Of a DNA stretch of 9,265 nucleotides, positions 1-6,409 are shown one piece after another. The stretch covers positions 1-9,265 of the forward strand of contig JANXOO010001500.1 in NCBI GenBank assembly GCA_025353525.1. The letters run 5' to 3'. This stretch comes from Schlesneria sp. Its GTDB lineage: Bacteria; Planctomycetota; Planctomycetia; Planctomycetales; Planctomycetaceae. The translations under genes and the position numbers were made by a program. Numbering within the stretch: the stretch's first letter is position 1; every line of letters begins with the position of its first letter. A model generated the notes under the pieces. That model was not told where the DNA came from, did no database searches, and saw only the letters and a program-made list of their open reading frames with translations.

Positions 1-1800
1 CATTTCTGCCAAATCGAGTTGCTTCAACAAACTGCCAGCGACGCGAGAAACAAAGGTCTCACCCGACAACGTCAGAACCGGACACCCCGACCACAAGGCA
101 TCGCTGGCTGTCGTGTGAGCATTGAAGGGATATGTGTCCAGAAACAGATCAACCAATCGATAGCGCGCCAGATGTTCGGCCAATGACGGCATTCTCGGTG
201 CCAGTATCAATCGCGCGGCCGAGATCCCGCGTCGCTCGGCCTCACGCTGCAAGTTTTTCGGAGCGATACGATTCCCCTCAGGAATCCACAGAACACTTTC
301 AGGGAGTTCTTTCAGCAAATCCATCCACAAGTCAAAGATTTGCGGAGTGATCTTTTGATGTTGGTTAAAACTGCAAAAGACAAATCCCGTTTCGGGAAGC
401 CCGCATTCTGTTCGAGAGGGCGTTCGCGACAAAATCGTCCGCTGACTGTCACAGACCAGATAGCAACCGGGAAGATGCACGATCGTCTCTGTGAAAAACG
501 GCTGTTGATCGCGAGGAACCACGTATTCGTCAACCAGAATATAATCGATGAACGGTGCCCCCATCGTTCCCGCATAGCCAAGATAGTTCACTTGAACGGG
601 AGCAGGCCGCAGCGCCAAAATCTGTGTTCTCGCGTACTGTGTGTATCCCGTCAGGTCGACCAGAATGTCAATTCCGTCACAGGCGATCCGTTCTGCAGAA
701 TCGACGAACGACACATCTTTCAAATCGATGAATCGATCGACGGCAGATTCAATGCGCCGTCGGATGGCAGAACCGTCGTCGGGGCCAATCGAGTACCCGT
801 AGACTTCGAACCGGTTTCGGTCATGTGTCTCCAGCAAACCGACGATCAAATCGGCAACGGGATGAGTCCTGAAATCGGCTGACAAATACCCGATACGAAT
901 TCGACCGTCGCGCTCAAGCACTCGATTGTCGCTTGCTCGAATCGCAGTTTTTGCGAATGGCGTCAATGTTTGTGAAACCCAGCGCGAAGCACAGCGATGT
1001 TGTTGGGCTGGAGTGATCACCGCCGACATTGTCAGAAACGCAAACGGAGGCATCAGATTATTGATCGAATCAGGTGCATCACTGTCGACTGCGGCAATTG
1101 CCCGGTCCATCAGCGAGCCCAGGTCATCCCACAAACATAACTGTTGCAGGGTTCGGATCAGTTGGTCGAGCATTGGCAGGCAATCGGGCTGTCGCTCAAG
1201 AGCCCTCCGATAACACGCCACCGCCTCTTCGAACTTTCCCGTTCCATTCAATGCGTTGCCGAGATTGTAATGAACGACGGCAAGTTCCGGGTCGAGTTCG
1301 AGTGCTTTCCGGTAACAGACAATCGCCTCGTTGAGCCGCCCTCGATCTGCCAGCGTCGTTCCGAGATTGTTGCAGACATCGGCCGAGTTTGGCTGGAGTT
1401 GCCGCAGTTTTCGATAGCTCGCGACAGCGTCGTCGAGCCGACCTTGACTCTTCAATGCGTTCGCCAGGTTGCTGTGTGCTTCGACATAATCGGGATTGAG
1501 TTCGATCGCCTTTCGGAAACAGGCGATCGCTTCATCGGATGTTCCGATCGCGGCACAAGCATTGCCAAGGTTATTGTGAAATGCCGGTTCCGTTCCTTTC
1601 AGCCCGATCGCGCGCCGGATCAGTTCGATCGCGGCCGCATGATTGCCGACCTGATGCGCGATGACACCGAGTAAATGGAGTGTGTCAGGTTGGTCCGGTT
1701 GAACGGCGAGAATCTGCCGATAGATCTGCTCGGCCGCCTGCAGTCGCCCCTGGGTGTGATGTCCGAACCCTGTGGCGAAAAGATGTTGAAGCGAACTCAT
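1..1800 (-). CDS. TPR-repeat O-GlcNAc transferase-like (SPINDLY/GT41) protein, C-terminus cut by window edge
   Basis: The minus strand is open without a stop for 600 codons from the ATG at 1800-1798 to the left edge. The first ~206 residues are six TPR repeats with an exact 34-residue period: the conserved Asn falls at 77, 111, 145 and 179, in NNLG, SNLA, NNLG and YNLG. A linker follows, then a GT41 catalytic domain. IGYLSADFRTHPV holds H313, equivalent to the active-site His region of OGT; FNQHQKI holds K483, matching the UDP-binding Lys of OGT; and NAHTTASDALWSGCPVLTL then GETFVSRVA match the nucleotide-sugar end of the domain. Family members transfer a sugar, usually GlcNAc, from UDP-sugar to protein Ser/Thr, generally in the cytosol; the donor and target here are unknown. 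The start is fixed by an in-frame stop at 1837-1839 with no ATG between, and there is no strong Shine-Dalgarno. Only a short C-terminal part should be missing. The family assignment is firm; the substrate is not. Confidence 0.93.
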   Translation of the reverse strand, partial: MSSLQHLFATGFGHHTQGRLQAAEQIYRQILAVQPDQPDTLHLLGVIAHQVGNHAAAIELIRRAIGLKGTEPAFHNNLGNACAAIGTSDEAIACFRKAIELNPDYVEAHSNLANALKSQGRLDDAVASYRKLRQLQPNSADVCNNLGTTLADRGRLNEAIVCYRKALELDPELAVVHYNLGNALNGTGKFEEAVACYRRALERQPDCLPMLDQLIRTLQQLCLWDDLGSLMDRAIAAVDSDAPDSINNLMPPFAFLTMSAVITPAQQHRCASRWVSQTLTPFAKTAIRASDNRVLERDGRIRIGYLSADFRTHPVADLIVGLLETHDRNRFEVYGYSIGPDDGSAIRRRIESAVDRFIDLKDVSFVDSAERIACDGIDILVDLTGYTQYARTQILALRPAPVQVNYLGYAGTMGAPFIDYILVDEYVVPRDQQPFFTETIVHLPGCYLVCDSQRTILSRTPSRTECGLPETGFVFCSFNQHQKITPQIFDLWMDLLKELPESVLWIPEGNRIAPKNLQREAERRGISAARLILAPRMPSLAEHLARYRLVDLFLDTYPFNAHTTASDALWSGCPVLTLSGETFVSRVAGSLLKQLDLAEM

Positions 1801-1979
1801 GCCATCGCTTTCGTAAAAACCGGACTCCGCACGATTTCACCGTTCGCGGCCCGGGTCTGGCTCACTTTTCCTGCGAGAAACATGTTGCCGTGTGACCTCA
1901 TGATCGATGAATCCTGGTATCAGACGGAAAAACGGGCTTGCCCCGCTGCTGCAGGCCGCGAACAGGTTGCTCGCACGAC

Positions 1980-2009
1980 TTGCCAATCCGTAGTCGCAAA
2001 TCTTACGAT
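1980..2009 (+). promoter_or_regulatory. Possible sigma70-type promoter of nrnA
   Basis: TTGCCA (1980-1985) and TACGAT (2004-2009) are separated by 18 bases. This resembles a -35/-10 pair and lies in the 215-bp gap between two divergent genes. Transcription would begin at about 2016, on the start codon itself, which would give a leaderless mRNA and fit the lack of a convincing Shine-Dalgarno before 2016. Both boxes are imperfect, so a chance match is possible. Confidence 0.25.
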
Positions 2010-2015
2010 ACGCGG

Positions 2016-3011
2016 ATGAATATCAATTGGGAACCTCTGCGGCAGATCATTACGGCTCACCAGCGATTTGTGATTTCGAGCCACGTGCGCCCTGACGCGG
2101 ACGCCATTGGTTCCGAAATCGGACTCGCCCGGCTGCTCGAATCGCTCGGGAAGTCGGTCAAAATCGTCAATACTTCGGCCACGCCTGCGAACCTGATTTT
2201 TCTCGACCCTGGCCGCCAGGCACAACAATTGGGTGCTGTGGCCAAGCCCGAAGACGTCACGGGGGCCGAAGTTCATATTGTCGTCGATACCAGTTCATGG
2301 GCGCAGCTTTCCGATGTTGGCAAGCTGATGCGCGATTCATCCGCCAAACGAGTCGTCATCGATCATCACGTCAGTTCCGATGATCTGGGGGCGATCGAGT
2401 TCAAAGATGCAACCAGCGAAGCGACGGGGTCACTGATCTTTCAGCTCTCCGAGGCTATGGGAGTTAACCCCGGAGCTGACGCAGCAACAGCATTGTTCGC
2501 GGCGATTGCGACGGATACAGGATGGTTCAGGTTTGCCGCTGTCTCGGCCGAAACAATGCGGATCGCAGGACGATTGATCGAGTTCGGGGCATCACCCCCC
2601 GCGATTTTTCGAGATCTTTACGAGCAAGGAACATTGGCAAAAATGCATTTGGTCGGTCGAGCCCTCTCGCGGATGCAGATCGACTGTGACGGAGAACTCG
2701 CCTACACGACGATTCAATGGAGCGAATTTGCCGAATCGGGTGCGGTTTCCGCAGATACTGAAGACCTGGTCAACGAGTGCCTGAAGGTCTCGGGGACAAA
2801 AGGAGCCTTCATCGCAATCGAGCAGCAGAATCATCAGGTGAAAGTCAGTTTTCGCAGTCGTACCGAATTACTGAATGTGGCTGCCGTCGCCGAAACGTTT
2901 ACCGGCGGCGGACATCGACTGGCTGCCGGGGCGACTCTTCCCGGCCCCTTCGAGACGGCGGTCGGTCGGGCACTCGCGGCCATGAAGTCGGCCGTGATCG
3001 CCGCGCGCTGA
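2016..3011 (+). CDS. nrnA: DHH/DHHA1 phosphoesterase, NrnA-type nanoRNase / pAp phosphatase
   Basis: A 331-residue protein with the full DHH-family layout. The N-terminal motif is [13 protein letters not shown] (H23, D27, D29), then VVDTSS with D91, the DHH triad at 116-118, and [11 protein letters not shown] with D167; these are the usual two-metal ligands. The C-terminal DHHA1 domain ends in the substrate-binding motif [10 protein letters not shown] (297-306). Length and order match NrnA, which degrades 2-5-nt RNAs to mononucleotides and dephosphorylates pAp to AMP in the cytoplasm. The reading frame is open further upstream to 1938, but I place the start at 2016 because family proteins begin about 20 residues before the first metal motif. 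It is probably co-transcribed with the Nudix gene 50 bp downstream. NrnA and related single-strand DHH proteins (NrnB, some cyclic-dinucleotide hydrolases) share these motifs, so exact substrate preference is inferred. Confidence 0.92.
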   Translation: MNINWEPLRQIITAHQRFVISSHVRPDADAIGSEIGLARLLESLGKSVKIVNTSATPANLIFLDPGRQAQQLGAVAKPEDVTGAEVHIVVDTSSWAQLSDVGKLMRDSSAKRVVIDHHVSSDDLGAIEFKDATSEATGSLIFQLSEAMGVNPGADAATALFAAIATDTGWFRFAAVSAETMRIAGRLIEFGASPPAIFRDLYEQGTLAKMHLVGRALSRMQIDCDGELAYTTIQWSEFAESGAVSADTEDLVNECLKVSGTKGAFIAIEQQNHQVKVSFRSRTELLNVAAVAETFTGGGHRLAAGATLPGPFETAVGRALAAMKSAVIAAR

Positions 3012-3061
3012 CGTTTTTCCGGATTATGTCCGATTCCCCTCCCTTCGAGAGTAGAACTTCC

Positions 3062-3673
3062 ATGACGGCGACCGCTTCTAACGAACCAATTGAACACGTA
3101 CTGGTTGTTCCCACGTCGTTGTTTCACGAGATCGGCCACTTTCAGGGATTCAGCGATCAGGTCGACAAGTACGTCAAAACGCTGCTCGATCCGGCCCACA
3201 CCAGCTTTCGGCCCCGGAACGAAGTCGAAGATGATCCCGGGTTCAAGCAACTGATCCCTTATTGCATCTTTCGCCACGATGGAAAGGTGTTTTATTACAA
3301 GCGAGGCAAGAAGGGGGGCGAGGGGCGTTTGCACAGCAAGCGATCGATCGGGATCGGCGGACATATTTCATCGACCGACAGACTTTCAGGTGATCGACGG
3401 TATCAAGAGGCGATGCATCGCGAGATCGAGGAAGAAGTCTTTCTGGAGTCACGGTTTACGGACGTTTGTGTTGGACTGATCAACGACGACGAAACGCCGG
3501 TCGGCAAGGTTCATTTGGGGATTGTTCACATTTTTGACCTCGACGCGGCCAAAGTTCGGCCCCGTGAAGAGACGATCTTAGAGACAGGGTTTGCAGATCC
3601 CGCAGAATTGGTACGCAATGCGGACGAATTCGAGACGTGGTCGCAGATTTGCCTCAAGAATCTGTTTGGATGA
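3062..3673 (+). CDS. Divergent Nudix-fold (MutT-like) hydrolase
   Basis: A 203-residue protein. The Nudix signature is visible but altered: GIGGH at 97-101 and REIEEEV at 120-126 give the Arg and the two metal-binding Glu (E124, E125). However, the loop between them is longer than normal, the usual Glu of GX5E is not in place, and the Gly after EEV is Phe (F128). The strand-like stretch [11 protein letters not shown] (150-160) follows as in Nudix domains. It resembles the group described as MutT-family predicted phosphoesterases, with an N-terminal ~60-residue extension of hydrophobic start ([10 protein letters not shown]). Such enzymes cleave nucleoside diphosphates linked to another group; the substrate cannot be read from sequence. 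Start chosen at 3062, with GAGAG about 10 bases upstream; an in-frame ATG at 3026 (12 residues longer) is the alternative. It lies 50 bp after nrnA and 39 bp before the next gene, so an operon is likely. Confidence 0.8.
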   Translation: MTATASNEPIEHVLVVPTSLFHEIGHFQGFSDQVDKYVKTLLDPAHTSFRPRNEVEDDPGFKQLIPYCIFRHDGKVFYYKRGKKGGEGRLHSKRSIGIGGHISSTDRLSGDRRYQEAMHREIEEEVFLESRFTDVCVGLINDDETPVGKVHLGIVHIFDLDAAKVRPREETILETGFADPAELVRNADEFETWSQICLKNLFG

Positions 3674-3697
3674 GTTCACAAGTCCGAACGTTTGACC

Positions 3698-3705
3698 AGG
3701 GAGGG
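3698..3705 (+). promoter_or_regulatory. Strong ribosome binding site fixing the start at 3713
   Basis: AGGGAGGG lies 7 bases before the ATG at 3713. It decides between three in-frame candidates: TTG at 3692, ATG at 3713 and ATG at 3719. It also shows that the peptide begins just before the twin-arginine motif. Confidence 0.75.
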
Positions 3706-3712
3706 TCATGAA

Positions 3713-4414
3713 ATGACGATGCAATGGAGTCGACGGTCAGTCATCGGTGCAGCACTGGTTGCGGCAGTTCCTGCCGCAGTGGGGGTTTCGGTTGCCGATG
3801 AAAAAATCGCGCCGGTCGTTAAGGGAAAACTGACAGACCAGACGCTGGGAACGTTACTCAAGGCGATGGGTCTGGAAGCAAAAACCCAGGAGCAGCGATA
3901 CGACTTTACGTTCAAGGCAACGATCGACGATTCGGAATGGGAACTGTCGATGTCGACGGTTCTCAGTCAGGACGGAAGTTCAATCTGGGTGATGGCCTGG
4001 CTGGACGAACTGCCAAAAGCGGCGTCAGACGTACCGCGCACCGCGTTGCTGCGACTTCTGTCCGACAACGACAAGTTGGGCAAAGGAAAGTTCTTCACCT
4101 ATATCGCTGCGAATCGCCGCTTCGTGTTGCAACGCGTGGTTGCGAACGAGAACGTGACCTCCGAGAAATTCCGGGCGATCCTGGACGATCTGGGCGAATC
4201 GGTCGTCTCGACGCATCCTCATTGGTCCGTTTCGAACTGGACATCACCAACGGTTGAAGATCCGGCTCAGGTGGCCAAAACAGGAAGTCCCGTCAAAGGA
4301 AGCGTCCCGACAGCATCAACAAAAACCACGGCATCAAATCCGGGCACCACACCCGAAAAAGCGGTGAAGTCAGCCACAAACGATTCCAAATTCGGCTCAT
4401 CACAAAAGAAGTGA
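3713..4414 (+). CDS. Tat-signal-bearing exported protein with CesT/YbjN-like core
   Basis: A 233-residue protein of unknown function. The N-terminus has WSRRSVIG (5-12), a twin-arginine motif, then a hydrophobic Ala/Val stretch to about residue 25 and a likely cleavage after VSVA (A28). Export by the Tat route is therefore probable. Residues ~37-175 form an alpha/beta domain with patterns reminiscent of the CesT/YbjN chaperone-like fold: a beta segment around SSIWVMAWLDELP, a helix ALLRLLSDNDKLGKGKFF, then FVLQRVV and a C-terminal helix EKFRAILDDL. From ~181 on, a low-complexity Thr/Ser/Lys/Pro tail ends in Lys-Lys and is probably disordered. It is the last gene of the nrnA-Nudix run, 39 bp after the Nudix stop, and is followed by a hairpin 40 bp downstream. 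The fold similarity is by eye; no catalytic motif is seen, so no biochemical role is claimed. Confidence 0.8.
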   Translation: MTMQWSRRSVIGAALVAAVPAAVGVSVADEKIAPVVKGKLTDQTLGTLLKAMGLEAKTQEQRYDFTFKATIDDSEWELSMSTVLSQDGSSIWVMAWLDELPKAASDVPRTALLRLLSDNDKLGKGKFFTYIAANRRFVLQRVVANENVTSEKFRAILDDLGESVVSTHPHWSVSNWTSPTVEDPAQVAKTGSPVKGSVPTASTKTTASNPGTTPEKAVKSATNDSKFGSSQKK

Positions 4415-4454
4415 GACCGGGAAAAATGAATGACCACACGTCGTAAACGGAGAT

Positions 4455-4490
4455 GGGGCATTCTGCATTTTAAAATATGCAGAATGCCCC
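4455..4490. terminator. Perfect 14-bp inverted repeat; likely hairpin at end of the nrnA unit
   Basis: GGGGCATTCTGCAT (4455-4468) and its exact reverse complement ATGCAGAATGCCCC (4477-4490) flank 8 AT-only bases. The centre contains the palindrome ATTTTAAAAT (4467-4476). It lies 40 bp past the stop of the exported-protein gene, as a terminator would. There is no T-run after either arm, so it is not a standard intrinsic terminator. It might instead be a mobile palindromic repeat, an mRNA 3' stabiliser or a protein-binding site. The structure is certain, the role is not. Confidence 0.5.
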
Positions 4491-4572
4491 TGAATTCCAC
4501 TCCACCTGCTGTGCAAAGCCTCGACGGTCGATGTCCCCAATTGCCTCCTGAATTCGCCTGTCGCCGCCAAGT

Positions 4573-4641
4573 CGCGAAGTCGCCAAGTCGCGAAGTCAAG
4601 ATTCTTCAGCCGAACTTCTTCGCGGCCTTAGCGCCTTCGCG
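4573..4641. repeat. CGCGAAG-unit repeat cluster forming an imperfect hairpin
   Basis: The left half reads CGCGAAG-T-CGC-C-AAG-T-CGCGAAG (4573-4595) and is itself a near-tandem repeat of AAGTCGCGAAGTCGCC. The right half (4618-4641) is its imperfect reverse complement, reading CTTCGCG-GCCTTAGCGC-CTTCGCG. The arms can pair over about 23 bases with two mismatches and one bulge around a 22-base loop. The heptad-like AAGNCGC phrasing is unlike the surrounding sequence and no coding frame uses it. This is probably a dispersed intergenic repeat. Confidence 0.6.
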
Positions 4642-4810
4642 GTAACTTTCTTTCCAGAATTCAAGCTGCCCAGAGCACCCCGGGAATTGAATCGCGATTT
4701 GCGTCGCTTCAGGTCGCCAGCAGGCGAACTTTCGTACGACTCAATCGGGTTTTCGAGTCGCGCGGATTCCTTCACGGCGGTTGCAGAATTCCGACTGGCC
4801 CGGATCAGAT

Positions 4811-4996
4811 TCAGCGTGGTTTAGGTTGTACTTCACGGTCTTTGCGAAACATTTCGTCGAGGACAACCGGATGCCAGTTTCCATCCCGTTGTTCGGCGGG
4901 CGCGTAATGTCGCCGTGCCCATGTTCGCATACGCATCTCTTCGACCGGATCGACATCATGGCTACTCACCTGTTCAAACATGACCAGGGCACTCAC
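4811..4996 (-). CDS. Small conserved-looking hypothetical protein, 61 aa
   Basis: Function not recognised. Starting from GTG at 4996-4994, the gene encodes 61 residues rich in charged and aromatic positions: MRMRTWARRHYAP then AEQRDGNWHPVVLDEMFRKD. This composition looks like a real soluble domain rather than random translation. There is no signal peptide, membrane segment or cysteine. The strongest evidence is the ribosome binding site GGAGGAGGAG immediately upstream, one of the best in the window. A downstream in-frame ATG (residue 6) is too far from that site to be preferred. The gene stands alone, divergent from the Flp pilin gene with 197 bp between the starts. The opposite strand over the same bases has a 78-codon open frame without comparable support. 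I recall similar short proteins in planctomycetes but cannot name a family. Confidence 0.65.
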   Translation of the reverse strand: MSALVMFEQVSSHDVDPVEEMRMRTWARRHYAPAEQRDGNWHPVVLDEMFRKDREVQPKPR

Positions 4997-4999
4997 GAT

Positions 5000-5009
5000 C
5001 TCCTCCTCC
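5000..5009 (-). promoter_or_regulatory. Strong ribosome binding site for the 61-aa gene
   Basis: Read on the minus strand this is GGAGGAGGAG, three overlapping Shine-Dalgarno cores, followed by ATC and the GTG start codon. The first GGAGG core sits 8 bases from the GTG and the middle one 5 bases from it. It decides the GTG start over the internal ATG. Confidence 0.7.
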
Positions 5010-5041
5010 GCCGCTGAAACGGCTCCGAATTGCTAAAGAAC

Positions 5042-5061
5042 CGGGCGACCGAACTCGCCCG
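5042..5061. repeat. 7-bp inverted repeat in the divergent intergenic region
   Basis: CGGGCGA (5042-5048) and TCGCCCG (5055-5061) flank a 6-base loop. It lies between the 61-aa minus-strand gene and the Flp gene, 46 bp upstream of the former's start. It could be an operator or part of a 5' leader. It is followed on the plus strand by A/T tracts at 5085-5092, 5100-5105 and 5121-5126. Confidence 0.3.
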
Positions 5062-5193
5062 ACGCCAGAAATGTTACCGGGAATAAAAAAAATCGCAAGA
5101 AAAAAGACGAATTCCAATGATTTTTTCGACGAGCCCGACAAAATCGTTCTAGATTGGTAACTGGCGTGAAATATTCCAAATGGGTCGTCAAAA

Positions 5194-5355
5194 ATGCTGA
5201 AGCAACTGAAATCACTTGCCTTCGACGATGAAGCTGCGGCGGCGACCGAGTATGCGATCTTGCTCAGCCTGTTGCTCCTGGTGATCGCTTCTACCGTGGT
5301 CACATTGGGTTCAAAAGCCAACAGCACCTTCAATAATTGCGCTACCAAATTGTAG
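5194..5355 (+). CDS. flp: Flp/Fap-type pilin (short type IVb prepilin)
   Basis: A 53-residue protein with the classic Flp plan: a short basic leader (MLKQLKSLAFDDE), then the Glu-Tyr pair (E19-Y20) inside AAAATEYAILL, a ~22-residue hydrophobic helix to about residue 38, and a short polar tail with FNN near the end. In tight-adherence systems the prepilin peptidase TadV cuts 4 residues before the Glu, which here means between A14 and A15, and the product polymerises into Flp pili. The usual -1 residue is Gly; here it is Ala. No tad assembly genes are in the window, so it is a stand-alone pilin gene, as often occurs. The stop lies 31 bp before the chosen folK start. The start codon is preceded by an A-run without a clear Shine-Dalgarno. 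Length and motifs match the family well. Confidence 0.88.
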   Translation: MLKQLKSLAFDDEAAAATEYAILLSLLLLVIASTVVTLGSKANSTFNNCATKL

Positions 5356-5386
5356 AAGGTTGTCATACGGGTCGCGCCGGGTCAGA

Positions 5387-6139
5387 ATGAGCGGGATCAT
5401 GCCCGATAACTCTTCGACCACATGCTGGATTTCCTTCGGTGGAAACGTTGGCGACGTGCGAGCCACCTTCGATGCGGCTCTTGCGCTTCTCAGTTTACAC
5501 AGTCAGATCGGGTTGTGTCGCAGATCGGGAATTTACGGTACGGCACCGATGGGAGCCCAGGCGGGCAGCCCGTTTCTGAATTCCGTGTGCGAACTGACAA
5601 CACAACTTTCCGCCTGCGATCTGCTGAAAATCCTGCAATCTGTCGAAACACAGCTCGGTCGCGTCCGAACAATTTGTTGGGGGCCCCGAACGCTCGATCT
5701 CGATTTGCTTGATTACGGAACCAGCATTGTCGACGAGCCTCAGTTAGTCCTGCCACATCCGGCACTCACCTACCGCCGCTTTGTGCTCGACCCGCTCGTT
5801 GAAGTGAACCCCCAATGGAGTCACCCGGCGTGCAAAACGACGGCGGCGCAGATGCTTGATCGTCTCAATCAAAGACCGCTGCGGGTCGCGTTGACCGACA
5901 TTCCTCCCGAGCGACACGAGTCGTTGTCGACACAATTGCGGGTGAAGTTTCCTGAAGTAGTGATCGTACCGGAATCGGAGATCTGCGACGCTGTGATTCC
6001 GATATCAATGTCGTCCCGTCGCGGTTGCGATGGTCGGGCGATTGTCGACTTGAGGCGATCGCCAGGTGATGTCTTCGAAAAACTGTCGTCTGCGTTGACG
6101 GCTATTTTCGACGCACCTGTCCGTATCACTGACTGGTGA
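5387..6139 (+). CDS. folK: 2-amino-4-hydroxy-6-hydroxymethyldihydropteridine pyrophosphokinase (HPPK) with C-terminal extension
   Basis: HPPK transfers pyrophosphate from ATP to 6-hydroxymethyl-7,8-dihydropterin in cytosolic folate synthesis. From the ATG at 5387 the protein has 250 residues. ISFGGNVGD (15-23) is the N-terminal strand and loop. FLN near 63 and the helix to QLGRVR (89-94) follow. WGPRTLDLDLLDYG (98-111) contains R101 and the two Mg-binding Asp (D104, D106), and LPHP (122-125) and FVLDPL follow as usual. A normal HPPK ends at about 160 residues; here some 85 more residues (166-250) continue with an alpha/beta look, ending in AIFDAPVRITDW. I do not recognise this extension. The start is uncertain: ATG at 5399, or TTG at 5360, are in the same frame, and none has a good Shine-Dalgarno. 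The gene follows the Flp gene on the same strand; co-transcription is possible but not shown. Confidence 0.92.
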   Translation: MSGIMPDNSSTTCWISFGGNVGDVRATFDAALALLSLHSQIGLCRRSGIYGTAPMGAQAGSPFLNSVCELTTQLSACDLLKILQSVETQLGRVRTICWGPRTLDLDLLDYGTSIVDEPQLVLPHPALTYRRFVLDPLVEVNPQWSHPACKTTAAQMLDRLNQRPLRVALTDIPPERHESLSTQLRVKFPEVVIVPESEICDAVIPISMSSRRGCDGRAIVDLRRSPGDVFEKLSSALTAIFDAPVRITDW

Positions 6140-6281
6140 TTCGGACGCGACGGCCGATACCGCGTTTCAACCGGCTGACGACAAGAGTTGGTGATCGTGT
6201 TGATATCGGCAACCTGGTCGAAACGATGCGGTCATGTCGGGTATCGCGGGTGGTCTTCTTCTGTCTCGGGAGCGAAAATGC

Positions 6282-6297
6282 TTCCCATTCGTGGGAA
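6282..6297. repeat. 6-bp inverted repeat with TTCG loop upstream of nuoH
   Basis: TTCCCA and TGGGAA flank TTCG in the 270-bp gap between folK and nuoH. The rest of this gap holds nothing convincing: no good promoter, no U-tract terminator and no supported small gene. The hairpin could sit in the nuoH leader. The closing pair is A-T, so it is not the extra-stable C(UUCG)G type. Confidence 0.3.
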
Positions 6298-6409
6298 TGA
6301 GATCGAAAGCGACGCCGCTCGCTTGAATCGTAATTACCCTTCTGGCATAGTTGCCCGGCCTTCGGTTGCCCCCTTTGCGCCGATGGCGTGACATTTGAAT
6401 GGACACAGT

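Larger units (their letters stand above)
4415..4810. other. Gene-free stretch with structured repeats
   Basis: No convincing coding region on either strand. The left half holds the 14-bp palindrome (4455-4490) and the CGCGAAG repeat hairpin (4573-4641). From 4642 to 4810 I see only a weak 6-bp inverted repeat (CGACTC near 4737 with GAGTCG near 4755), which could end transcription of the minus-strand gene at 4811-4996 but has no U-tract. Confidence 0.6.

Noticed and set aside
1938..2015. In-frame N-terminal extension of NrnA from 1938
   Set aside because: The extra 26 residues (Cys/Arg-rich) do not resemble the family, and the normal distance to the first DHH motif is given by the ATG at 2016.
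340..2019. Several long plus-strand open frames (for example 340-882, 1144-1674, 1675-2019)
   Set aside because: They lie antisense to the OGT-like gene, which has clear TPR and GT41 motifs. Their translations have no recognisable domains and odd composition.
4781..5017. 78-codon plus-strand frame opposite the 61-aa gene
   Set aside because: No ribosome binding site and a less protein-like sequence; the minus-strand frame has much stronger translation signals.
4492..5114. Five GAATTC sites within about 620 bases
   Set aside because: More than expected by chance, but they are not evenly spaced, not part of a longer shared repeat, and similar sites occur elsewhere in the window.
5085..5126. 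A/T tracts as a phased DNA-bending region
   Set aside because: Centres are about 14 and 21 bases apart, so only one interval fits helical phasing; probably just AT-rich promoter DNA.
5161..5180. Sigma54-like promoter (TGGCGTG...TTCCA) upstream of the Flp gene
   Set aside because: The spacing between the GG and the C-rich element is two bases too long and the second element lacks GC.
6188..6391. 67-codon plus-strand frame between folK and nuoH
   Set aside because: No Shine-Dalgarno, no domain-like pattern, and overlapping frames of similar length exist on the other strand.
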